From Bacteroidales bacterium (GTDB taxonomy: Bacteria > Bacteroidota > Bacteroidia > Bacteroidales > UBA1715), in contig JAKSUA010000016.1 in the NCBI GenBank assembly GCA_024409235.1, positions 1 through 46,353 of the forward strand: a stretch of DNA of 46,353 nucleotides, read 5' to 3'. The notes beneath the pieces were generated by a model. The model was not told where the DNA came from, made no database searches, and was given only the letters and a program-made list of their open reading frames with translations. Positions 24,397-32,088 of this stretch are shown piece by piece. A program made the translations under genes and the position numbers. Positions within the stretch are counted from its first letter, which is position 1. The number at the start of each line of letters is the position of its first letter.

Positions 24397-25953
24397 ATGT
24401 TTTCAGAATCTAATCTTCACGAAATTCAGTCTCGTGGTTTACAAGCCGAACAGGTTGAAAAACAAATCAAGAGATTTGAAAACGGTTTCGAACCGATGAA
24501 CATTGTTGCTCCTGCAACTTTAGAAAAAGGTATTAAGCACTACGAAGAAGACGAAATCGCTGATTTTGCAAAACTTTACGAAAAGAAAAAAAAGAAAAAG
24601 AAAATTGTAAAATTCATTCCTGCCTCTGGTGCAGCCTCACGTATGTTCAAAATGCTTTTTGGACTATTAAATGAGTATGACGGCAGTGAAGAATCATATA
24701 AAAACTTATTTACAAAAACAGGACTTCATTCTCCTAAGAACTTTATTGAAAACATAGAAAAATTTGCTTTCTACGACGAATTAAAAGTTGCTTTGGGTAA
24801 AGATAGCTTTGATATTGATGAATTAATTCGAACAAAAAATTACCATCCAATTTTCGAATATTTACTTACATCTAAAGGATTAAACTACGGGAACCTTCCA
24901 AAAGGACTTTTGTTATTCCATAAATATGAGAATGAAAACCGTACACCTTTAGAGGAACATCTTGTAGAAGGAGCTTTGTACGCAAAAGACAAACACAACG
25001 ACGTACACCTACATTTCACTGTTTCACCAGAATTCATGCAAGGATTTCAGAACAAGGTTTCTGAGGTTAAAGAAAGATATCAAAATAATCACAAAGTAAA
25101 ATTCTATTTGGATTATAGCGTTCAAAAGCCCAAAACTGATACCATTGCTGTTAATCCAGATAACACTCCATTCCATAATGAAGACGGGTCACTTCTATTT
25201 AGACCTGCCGGACACGGAGCATTAATAGAAAATCTGAATGATCTAAACTACGATATTATCTTTATAAAAAACATTGACAATATCGTTCCTGACGACTACA
25301 AAGAAGCAACTATACTATACAAGAAAGCTTTAGCCGGAATACTGATTAACTATCAATCCGAAATATTCAAACTTTACAAAAAGATTAAAAACAGCCGTCA
25401 TTTATCTGATAAACGCTTTTTCAAAGCAGTAAACTTCATCCAAAATGAGTTAAACTACATTTTTCCTGAAGATTTCCAGAATTGGGCAAGAAATGACTGT
25501 AAAGACTATATTTTAGAAATTCTCCACCGTCCGATTCGTGTTTGTGGAATGGTTAAAAACGAAGGAGAACCTGGAGGTGGTCCATTTTTCGTACAAGAAC
25601 GAGATGGAGCCCAAACACTTCAGATTATTGAAAAAGCACAAATAAACACAAAAGCAAACGGGCAGGAAGAAATTTTCAATTCTTCAACACATTTTAATCC
25701 TGTTGATTTAATCTGTGGCGTAAAAGACATTGATGATAAAAAATTTAACTTGACCGAATTTGTTGACAACGAAGCTGGAATTATTACTTCCAAAAGCAAA
25801 GACGGAAAAGAATTAAAAGCCTTGGAACTTCCTGGATTATGGAATGGCGCAATGTCTAATTGGAACACTATATTCGTAGAAGTACCATCCATTACCTTCA
25901 ATCCAGTAAAAGAAGTTAACGATTTATTACGAAAAGAACATCAACAAAAATAA
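24397..25953 (+). CDS. DUF4301 family protein, UGPase-like nucleotidyltransferase candidate
   Basis: This 518-residue protein (ATG at 24397, preceded by AGGAGT) matches DUF4301, a family found in Bacteroidota with no assigned function. Three features look like the UDP-sugar pyrophosphorylase fold: PASGAASRMF (75-84), where such enzymes have a G-x-G-T-R/M-type loop; RPAGHGALIENL (about 268-279), resembling the GHGDxY..L motif; and IKNIDNIV (about 290), resembling the SNIDNLG motif of uridylyltransferases. A lysine-rich stretch (about 62-70) precedes the first motif. If so, it would transfer a nucleotide to a phosphorylated metabolite. It is 21 bp upstream of comA and probably co-transcribed. 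The substrate is unknown. Confidence 0.82.
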   Translation: MFSESNLHEIQSRGLQAEQVEKQIKRFENGFEPMNIVAPATLEKGIKHYEEDEIADFAKLYEKKKKKKKIVKFIPASGAASRMFKMLFGLLNEYDGSEESYKNLFTKTGLHSPKNFIENIEKFAFYDELKVALGKDSFDIDELIRTKNYHPIFEYLLTSKGLNYGNLPKGLLLFHKYENENRTPLEEHLVEGALYAKDKHNDVHLHFTVSPEFMQGFQNKVSEVKERYQNNHKVKFYLDYSVQKPKTDTIAVNPDNTPFHNEDGSLLFRPAGHGALIENLNDLNYDIIFIKNIDNIVPDDYKEATILYKKALAGILINYQSEIFKLYKKIKNSRHLSDKRFFKAVNFIQNELNYIFPEDFQNWARNDCKDYILEILHRPIRVCGMVKNEGEPGGGPFFVQERDGAQTLQIIEKAQINTKANGQEEIFNSSTHFNPVDLICGVKDIDDKKFNLTEFVDNEAGIITSKSKDGKELKALELPGLWNGAMSNWNTIFVEVPSITFNPVKEVNDLLRKEHQQK

Positions 25954-25974
25954 ATAAAACAAAAATTTCATACG

Positions 25975-26751
25975 ATGAATTTTCCATTATCATTTACTCC
26001 AAATCGAGAAAACAAACCTCGCAAAGCAGGTCAAACAATGGTTATTGACAAGGGTCTTACTTGTATTGAAGCCGAAGGAATGGCTCAAGACGCAGGAGAT
26101 TATATCGACTACGTTAAATTAGGTTTTGGAACAAGTTTAGTTACTAAAAACCTACAAAAAAAAATTGACATATATAAAAACAATGGTATCACGCCATATT
26201 TTGGAGGCACATTGTTTGAATTATTTATTGTTAGAGGACAATTTAATGAATATCAAAAATTTTTGGAACAATATGGAGTAAACACTGCTGAAGTTAGCGA
26301 CGGATCAATGTTTATGCCAACAGAGGATAAATTAAACTATATCAAAGAATTAAAGAAGAACTTTAATGTAATTTCCGAAGTTGGTTCAAAAGATGCTAGT
26401 GTAGATATTCCTATTGCAAAATGGATTGAATCTATTAAAGCTGAACTAGAAGCAGGATCTCAAAAAGTTATCACAGAAGCTCGAGAAAGCGGAACTATAG
26501 GCATCTACAAAAAAGATGGTTCTCCAAACACTGAGTTGATAGATACAATTATCAAAAATTTCGACAGCAATCAAATAATGTGGGAAGCTCCAAACAAACC
26601 TCAACAGGCCATGTTTATTAAAATGCTTGGTGCAAATGTAAACTTGGGTAATGTTGCAACCAACGAAGTAATTGCCCTTGAAGCTCTAAGAATGGGATTT
26701 CGTGGAGACACTTTCTTCCAATTCCTTCCAGAAAATTTAAAACAGAAATAA
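25975..26751 (+). CDS. comA: ComA-type phosphosulfolactate synthase
   Basis: This 258-residue TIM-barrel protein belongs to the ComA family, which joins sulfite to phosphoenolpyruvate to give phosphosulfolactate, the first step of coenzyme M synthesis in methanogens. Conserved blocks are visible: VIDKGLT, DYIDYVKLGFGTS, PYFGGTLFE, EVSDGS, TEARESGTIG and EAPNKPQQAMFIKMLG, ending with ALRMGFRGDTF. No other coenzyme M genes (comB, comC) are in the window, and a Bacteroidales member is not expected to make coenzyme M, so the product more likely feeds a sulfolactate or sulfonate compound. It follows DUF4301 by 21 bp; a terminator follows at 26768. Confidence 0.88.
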   Translation: MNFPLSFTPNRENKPRKAGQTMVIDKGLTCIEAEGMAQDAGDYIDYVKLGFGTSLVTKNLQKKIDIYKNNGITPYFGGTLFELFIVRGQFNEYQKFLEQYGVNTAEVSDGSMFMPTEDKLNYIKELKKNFNVISEVGSKDASVDIPIAKWIESIKAELEAGSQKVITEARESGTIGIYKKDGSPNTELIDTIIKNFDSNQIMWEAPNKPQQAMFIKMLGANVNLGNVATNEVIALEALRMGFRGDTFFQFLPENLKQK

Positions 26752-26767
26752 TAGTTCTTACTTTTAA

Positions 26768-26807
26768 AAAAAATGCACAGTGTAATTTTACATTGTGCAT
26801 TTTTTTT
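26768..26807. terminator. Rho-independent terminator after comA
   Basis: Thirteen-base arms (26773-26785 and 26788-26800), ATGCACAGTGTAA against TTACATTGTGCAT, pair with one G-U wobble; A-rich and T-rich flanks extend the stem and give a T-run. An open frame starting within this hairpin at 26773 is therefore not the true start of the next gene. Confidence 0.85.
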
Positions 26808-26826
26808 AGTCCTCCCTGCTTCCATT

Positions 26827-27957
26827 ATGAGAGATATTTTTATGGTTGACCTGCAAAGTCAATACGAAAAAATCAAAGACGAGATTAATGCAAACATTCA
26901 AAATGTGCTTGATTCTGCGGCATTTGTAAAAGGTGGAATGGTAACAACTTTCCAAAAACATCTTGAACAATATCTGCAAGTTACGCATGTCATTCCCGTA
27001 GGGAACGGTACCGATGCATTGCAAATTTCCTTAATGGCTTTAGGACTCAAACCTGGCGATGAAGTCATTACACCGACATTCACATTTATTGCAACTGCCG
27101 AAGTTGTTGCTTTACTTGGGTTAACTCCTATTGTTGTGGATGTTGACCCCGATACATTTTGTATGTCCGTAGAAAGTGTAAAAAAAGCGATAACTCCCAA
27201 GACAAAAGCGATTGTTCCCGTACATTTATTTGGACAACATGCCGATATGGAATCTATTTTGCAAATTGCCAAAGAACACAATTTGTATGTAATTGAAGAT
27301 GCCTGTCAATCAATTGGAGCTACTTACACTTTTTCTGATGGCACAACCAAACAATCAGGTTGTATGGGAACGATTGGATGCACATCGTTTTTCCCTTCCA
27401 AAAACCTTGGCTGTTACGGGGATGGCGGTGCAATTTTTACCAATGACGATGTTTTGGCAAAAGAAATACAATGTATTGCCAATCACGGCATGACAGAACG
27501 ATACCACCACGACAGAATTGGTGTAAACTCGCGTCTTGATAGCATACAAGCAGCTATTCTTGATGTAAAACTACAGCACCTCAACGAATATACCAAAGCA
27601 AGACAAGCGGCTGCGGCATTCTACGACAATGCGTTTTCACATAATTCAAAACTAACCATTCCCGCTCGAAATCCCCAATCGAGCCATGTGTTCCATCAAT
27701 ACACAATTAAACTACACGCAAGTATTGACAGGAATAAACTCCAAGCCAGTCTTAAAGAAAAGGGGATTCCTGCAATGATTTATTACCCAATTCCTTTACA
27801 TTTGCAGAAGGCATATACAAACGACAGATACAAAAAGGGAGATTTTCCGAATGCAGAACATCTTTCTCAATGCGTATTATCGCTACCTATGCATACAGAA
27901 TTGGACAAGGAACAACAAACATACATCACCCAAACAGTATTAGAACTGATACAATAA
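26827..27957 (+). CDS. wbpE: DegT/DnrJ/EryC1 aminotransferase, WbpE/PorR-like
   Basis: This 376-residue PLP-dependent sugar aminotransferase has the cofactor lysine K192 in TSFFPSKNLGCYGDGG and the VGNGTDALQ cofactor-phosphate region (58-66). The VIEDACQSIGA motif supplies the pyridine-binding Asp. The start at ATG 26827 (MRDIFMVDL) is chosen because the longer frame begins inside the comA terminator. Its two downstream partners complete the wbpE-D-B set, so it probably aminates UDP-3-keto-GlcNAcA at C3. The Porphyromonas homologue PorR is needed for A-LPS, to which secreted proteins are attached. It overlaps wbpD by one base (TAATG). Confidence 0.85.
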   Translation: MRDIFMVDLQSQYEKIKDEINANIQNVLDSAAFVKGGMVTTFQKHLEQYLQVTHVIPVGNGTDALQISLMALGLKPGDEVITPTFTFIATAEVVALLGLTPIVVDVDPDTFCMSVESVKKAITPKTKAIVPVHLFGQHADMESILQIAKEHNLYVIEDACQSIGATYTFSDGTTKQSGCMGTIGCTSFFPSKNLGCYGDGGAIFTNDDVLAKEIQCIANHGMTERYHHDRIGVNSRLDSIQAAILDVKLQHLNEYTKARQAAAAFYDNAFSHNSKLTIPARNPQSSHVFHQYTIKLHASIDRNKLQASLKEKGIPAMIYYPIPLHLQKAYTNDRYKKGDFPNAEHLSQCVLSLPMHTELDKEQQTYITQTVLELIQ

Positions 27958-28535
27958 TGGAAGGTAAAACATATTTTGCACACGAAACGGCTATTATAGA
28001 CGACGGTTGCCATATTGGTACAAACACCAAGATTTGGCATTTTTCTCATATTATGCAAAATTGTGAGATTGGAGAAGATTGCAATATCGGACAGAATGTT
28101 GTTGTTTCACCTCAAGTTGTTATCGGCAACAATGTCAAAATTCAAAATAATGTATCGGTTTACACTGGCGTAATCTGCGAAGACGATGTGTTTCTTGGAC
28201 CTTCGATGGTATTCACGAATGTGATTAACCCACGAAGTTTCATTTCCAGAAAATCCGAATTTAAACAAACAATCATACGAAAAGGTGCTTCTATTGGAGC
28301 CAATGCTACTATTGTTTGCGGACACGAGATAGGAGAATATGCATTGATTGGAGCAGGATCTGTCATTACAAAAGACGTAAAACCATACGCACTTATGGTA
28401 GGGAATCCAGCAAAACAATTAGGCTGGGTTAGCAAAAACGGACATAGGCTTACATTCGAAAATAATACAGCTACTTGTCCAGAAACTGGAGAAATTTATA
28501 GATTAGAAAACGACCAGATTTTTGCAGTGAAATGA
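27957..28535 (+). CDS. wbpD: WbpD/WlbB-like N-acetyltransferase
   Basis: This 192-residue left-handed beta-helix acetyltransferase starts MEGKTYFAHETAIID at 27957. Hexapeptide repeats run through about residues 15-140 (IGTNTKIWHFSH, IGEDCNIGQNVVV, IGANATIVCGHEIGEYALIGAGSVIT). The GNPAKQLGWVSKNG segment and a C-terminal CPETGEIYRLEN tail match WbpD/WlbB, which acetylate the C3 amino group of UDP-GlcNAc3NA to give UDP-2,3-diacetamido-2,3-dideoxy-glucuronic acid. It overlaps the wbpE stop by one base and the next gene by 4 bp. Confidence 0.87.
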   Translation: MEGKTYFAHETAIIDDGCHIGTNTKIWHFSHIMQNCEIGEDCNIGQNVVVSPQVVIGNNVKIQNNVSVYTGVICEDDVFLGPSMVFTNVINPRSFISRKSEFKQTIIRKGASIGANATIVCGHEIGEYALIGAGSVITKDVKPYALMVGNPAKQLGWVSKNGHRLTFENNTATCPETGEIYRLENDQIFAVK

Positions 28536-29482
28536 TACGATTTGCAGTCATAGGATTAGGTCATATAGGGAAACGACATGTTTCAATAATTCAGCAGAAT
28601 CCTAAGGCTGAACTAGTTGCCGTTTGCGACACCATACAAAACTGCGACTTTTCGGTACCACTCTTCAACTCACTGGAAGATCTTTTAGAATCACAAATAG
28701 ACATTGATGTCGTAAATATTTGTACACCGAATGGATTACATGCAAACCAAGCGATAACGGCACTCCAACACAACAAACATGTCGTTATAGAAAAACCTAT
28801 TGCGCTGAAAAAAAACGATGCCGAAAAAATTATTATTACAGCAAACAGTGTTGGTAAGAATGTATTCTGCGTTATGCAAAATCGCTATTCCGCCCCATCA
28901 CAATGGCTAAAAAAAATCATTAAAGACAATATTCTTGGCGAAATCTTCCTTGTACAAGTAAACTGTTTTTGGAATAGAGACGAACGATACTATACTGGAA
29001 ATTGGCACGGGAATGCACTTCTTGATGGAGGTCCACTATTCACCCAATTTTCTCATTTCATAGACACTCTATACTGGTTATTTGGAGATATAACAAACAT
29101 AAAAAGTTCTTTCAATAATTTCACACACAAATCGGTAATCGACTTTGAAGACAGTGGAACAATAACCTTTGATTTTGTAAACGGAGGAATGGGAACACTC
29201 TCCTATTCCACTGCGATATGGGACAAAAACATGGAAAGCTCCATAACCATTATCGGCAAAAACGGAACAATCAAAGTTGCAGGACAATACATGGACGCAA
29301 TTGAATATTGCCATATAAAGGACTATGTTCTACCAACATTTTCACCTTCAAAAACAAATAACCATGAATTTGTCGTTCAGAATGTAATAGACACGTTACA
29401 CAACAATGGAGTTGCCAATACCAATGCATACGATGGAATGAAAGTCGTTGATATTATTGAAAGGATATATCGCGCTCGATAA
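28532..29482 (+). CDS. wbpB: Gfo/Idh/MocA oxidoreductase, WbpB/WlbA-like
   Basis: This 316-residue NAD-dependent oxidoreductase has the Rossmann motif VIGLGHIGKRH at its N-terminus and the catalytic lysine in VVIEKPIALKK near residue 95. GNWHGNALLDGGPLFTQFSHF in the middle is typical of WlbA-type members, which oxidise C3 of UDP-GlcNAcA (with 2-oxoglutarate recycling NADH) before the WbpE amination. The order wbpE-wbpD-wbpB with 1- and 4-bp overlaps argues that it acts in this pathway. The first enzyme (WbpA, UDP-GlcNAc 6-dehydrogenase) and a 2-epimerase (WbpI) are not in the window. Confidence 0.85.
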   Translation: MIRFAVIGLGHIGKRHVSIIQQNPKAELVAVCDTIQNCDFSVPLFNSLEDLLESQIDIDVVNICTPNGLHANQAITALQHNKHVVIEKPIALKKNDAEKIIITANSVGKNVFCVMQNRYSAPSQWLKKIIKDNILGEIFLVQVNCFWNRDERYYTGNWHGNALLDGGPLFTQFSHFIDTLYWLFGDITNIKSSFNNFTHKSVIDFEDSGTITFDFVNGGMGTLSYSTAIWDKNMESSITIIGKNGTIKVAGQYMDAIEYCHIKDYVLPTFSPSKTNNHEFVVQNVIDTLHNNGVANTNAYDGMKVVDIIERIYRAR

Positions 29483-29505
29483 ACAAATTACTATCTTTAC
29501 AAAAA

Positions 29506-30822
29506 ATGAAACGGGTACTTATACTGGCATACGACTTTCCTCCTTATGTTTCCGTTGGAGGGCTTCGACCATACGCATGGTATAAGTATTTCAAAAACTA
29601 TGGGATTTATCCTATCGTAGTTACACGCCAATGGGAGAACAAATACGGTAACGAGCTTGACTACATAGCACCATCAGCAACCAACAAAACGATAGTTGAA
29701 GAAACCGAATATGGTACCATAATTCGAACTCCGTATAAACCAAATCTTGCAAACAAAATCCTACTTAAATACGGGAAAAATAAATACTCGTTTCTTCGAA
29801 AAGCTATCTCTGCTTTTTACGACTCCGCACAATATATTTTAAACATTGGCCCGAAATCAGGCATATACCAAGGAGCAAAAGAATTCCTACAACATAATTC
29901 CGTTGATTATATTATTGCAACTGGAGAGCCTTTTGTTCTTTTTAAATACGCTTCTGAATTGAGCAAAAAACACAACATCCCATGGATAGCAGACTATCGG
30001 GATCCTTGGACACAAGACCCGGATAGAAGCAGAAATAAATTCTTCTTATTGAGAAACTCTTTTTTTGAGAAAAGATATACTAAGAATGCACTATTCGTTA
30101 CAACAGTAAACGACTATTTTGTTTCAAAAATTCAAAGTCTCGTACAAAAAAAGATATTTGTTATCGCAAACGGTTATGATCCGGAGGCTATAAAAGCCAT
30201 TAAAGACATTCCACAACAATCCGACAAACTACGCTTTGCCTATGTTGGAACTATCTACAAATATCATCCTTTGGATAGCGTACTTGATTGTTTCAACCAA
30301 GCCGTTTTAAATAAGCAATTAGACAACTTTGAATTTAATTTCTATGGTATTCGTGACCATATTGGAATAAAAAAACTACTTAACGAAAAATATCAATCAT
30401 TACAACCATTTATTCATATCCATCCTCAATTAAAAAACAAAGAATTATTGCAAGAACTTGCAAAACATAACATTTTAGTTTTATTCAACTACTACTCAAT
30501 TGTGGGTACAAAAATATATGATTACATAGCTTTACAAAGACATATTTTATTTTGTTACGACAACGACAAAGAAGCCTTACAACTAAAACAAAAATATCTT
30601 GGAAACGAAGAATGCACAGCGAATCCTCAAAAGGAAATAATACAAATCACAAAAGCTGGCACTATCGTTCGTGACAAACAACACCTTATTGAACTTCTTC
30701 CACAAATTCACAAAGAATTTCAGCAAGGAGGAATAAAATGTTCAACTACAAACCAAGATAACTTTTCAAGGGAAACACAAGTCAAAATACTTTCCACAAT
30801 AATCACGACCTTACACAACTAA
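29506..30822 (+). CDS. GT4-like glycosyltransferase
   Basis: This 438-residue protein has the two-domain GT-B layout. The N-terminal segment MKRVLILAYDFPPYVSVGG (1-19) is the glycan acceptor-side signature of GT4 enzymes, and IPWIADYRDPWTQDP near residue 160 is typical of a branch used in exopolysaccharide/LPS assembly. The C-terminal half (about 225-340) has LRFAYVGTIYKYHP and a region that ends in ALQRHILFCYDND, but a clear E-x7-E motif is lacking. It begins 23 bp after wbpB and may transfer the sugar made by those genes; this link is only positional. Confidence 0.82.
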   Translation: MKRVLILAYDFPPYVSVGGLRPYAWYKYFKNYGIYPIVVTRQWENKYGNELDYIAPSATNKTIVEETEYGTIIRTPYKPNLANKILLKYGKNKYSFLRKAISAFYDSAQYILNIGPKSGIYQGAKEFLQHNSVDYIIATGEPFVLFKYASELSKKHNIPWIADYRDPWTQDPDRSRNKFFLLRNSFFEKRYTKNALFVTTVNDYFVSKIQSLVQKKIFVIANGYDPEAIKAIKDIPQQSDKLRFAYVGTIYKYHPLDSVLDCFNQAVLNKQLDNFEFNFYGIRDHIGIKKLLNEKYQSLQPFIHIHPQLKNKELLQELAKHNILVLFNYYSIVGTKIYDYIALQRHILFCYDNDKEALQLKQKYLGNEECTANPQKEIIQITKAGTIVRDKQHLIELLPQIHKEFQQGGIKCSTTNQDNFSRETQVKILSTIITTLHN

Positions 30823-30829
30823 CATCTTG

Positions 30830-30871
30830 CCTAAAATAGGTTACCTAAAATAGGTTACCTAAAATAGGTTA
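30830..30871. repeat. Three tandem 14-bp repeats CCTAAAATAGGTTA
   Basis: Perfect copies lie at 30830-30843, 30844-30857 and 30858-30871. Each unit contains a near-palindrome ACCTA-AAA-TAGGT across its boundary. They begin 7 bp after the glycosyltransferase stop and end 16 bp before the -7 box at 30888-30895, covering the -33 region of the ATPase gene. This arrangement suggests a multi-copy operator. Confidence 0.85.
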
Positions 30872-30887
30872 CATTTCCAAAATTTTA

Positions 30888-30895
30888 TATATTTG
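30888..30895 (+). promoter_or_regulatory. -7 box TATATTTG for the AAA ATPase gene
   Basis: Exact TAnnTTTG match 17 bases before the ATG at 30912, immediately downstream of the three 14-bp repeats. Confidence 0.65.
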
Positions 30896-30911
30896 CTAAA
30901 AATATATAAAC

Positions 30912-32039
30912 ATGGAATACAACCCATTTTTAGTAAAAGGATACATATCTCCTAATTATTTCTGTGACAGAGAAAAAGAAACTGCAATTCTACTTTCCAA
31001 CATAGAAAACGGAATTGATACTACACTCATATCTCCTAGAAAATACGGAAAAACAGGACTTATACAACATGTTTTTTACCTTATAAAGGAGCAAAGCATT
31101 CCTTTCGAAACAATATATGTAGATATTTTTGCAACTCAATCACTACACGATTTAGTACGGGCGTTGACAGAAGCGATTATAGCAAAATTTCCAGAAAAGA
31201 GCAGTATAGGAAACAAATTCCTCTCTTTTATAAAAGGGTACAAACCTATTATTTCCTATGACCTTATAAGCGGAAATCCTCAAATAGAATTCGGATTTCA
31301 TACGGAAAATGAGAAAGAATACACGCTAAAAGGTATACTTACCTTCCTCAACACACAAAAAAAACAAGTTGTACTTGCAATAGATGAATTTCAACAAATT
31401 ACAGAATATCCAGAAACCAATGTAGAGGCGTTATTGCGAACATATATTCAACAACTGCATAACATCCGATTTATATTTTGCGGAAGTAAAAAAACACTCA
31501 TGACACAAATGTTCAACGATGCAAACCGTCCTTTTTTTTCTAGTACACAACAAATATCACTCAACAAAATAAATACCAACGCCTACTCCGAATTCATTAG
31601 AGAAAAATTCAAACCTGCCACAATTACCGACGAGGCTATACAATTTATCTTAGACTGGACCAAAACACATACATTCTATACACAATCGCTTTGCAACGAA
31701 ATATTTTCCAAACGACTAAAGAAACTAACTATAGAACACGCACATAGTGCAGCAAACAACATATTGGAGAAAGAGGAATCTAATTTTTTACAGATACGAG
31801 AGTTGGTTACACAACAACAATGGAAAATGCTCATTGCCATTGCAAAAGAAGAATCGGTAACATCTGTTACTTCCGCTAATTTTCTAACCAAATATCAAAT
31901 AGGAAGCGCCACAAACGCACGAAGAAGTCTCGAATCATTAACACAAAAAGAATTGCTGCTTGAAACTATTACCTTGGAACACAAAAGTTACAGCATCTAT
32001 AATGTTTTCTTTTCTCGTTGGTTAGCAATGAATTATTAG
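30912..32039 (+). CDS. Archaeal-type AAA ATPase of unknown role
   Basis: This 375-residue protein resembles the archaeal ATPase superfamily (ATPase_2) of STAND-like P-loop proteins. Walker A is SPRKYGKTG (41-49), a variant with serine as the first residue that is common in this group; Walker B is VVLAIDEF (153-160); and a sensor-like IFCGSKKTLM follows near 193. The C-terminal third looks like a winged-helix region (LVTQQQWKMLIAIAKEE...). Such genes occur as solitary accessory genes, and this one interrupts a polysaccharide locus. Three 14-bp repeats sit at its promoter, possibly for autoregulation. The function is unknown; defence or DNA-related roles are speculation. Confidence 0.8.
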   Translation: MEYNPFLVKGYISPNYFCDREKETAILLSNIENGIDTTLISPRKYGKTGLIQHVFYLIKEQSIPFETIYVDIFATQSLHDLVRALTEAIIAKFPEKSSIGNKFLSFIKGYKPIISYDLISGNPQIEFGFHTENEKEYTLKGILTFLNTQKKQVVLAIDEFQQITEYPETNVEALLRTYIQQLHNIRFIFCGSKKTLMTQMFNDANRPFFSSTQQISLNKINTNAYSEFIREKFKPATITDEAIQFILDWTKTHTFYTQSLCNEIFSKRLKKLTIEHAHSAANNILEKEESNFLQIRELVTQQQWKMLIAIAKEESVTSVTSANFLTKYQIGSATNARRSLESLTQKELLLETITLEHKSYSIYNVFFSRWLAMNY

Positions 32040-32088
32040 TTTAACCTCGATAATTTGTACTGATTATTTTTCGTTTAAATTCGTGAAA

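Noticed and set aside
26773..26826. Upstream start for the WbpE-like protein
   Set aside because: This segment is the comA terminator hairpin, and the extra residues do not resemble the family's N-terminus.
30830..30871. Short CRISPR array
   Set aside because: The 14-bp units abut with no spacers, and there are no cas genes.
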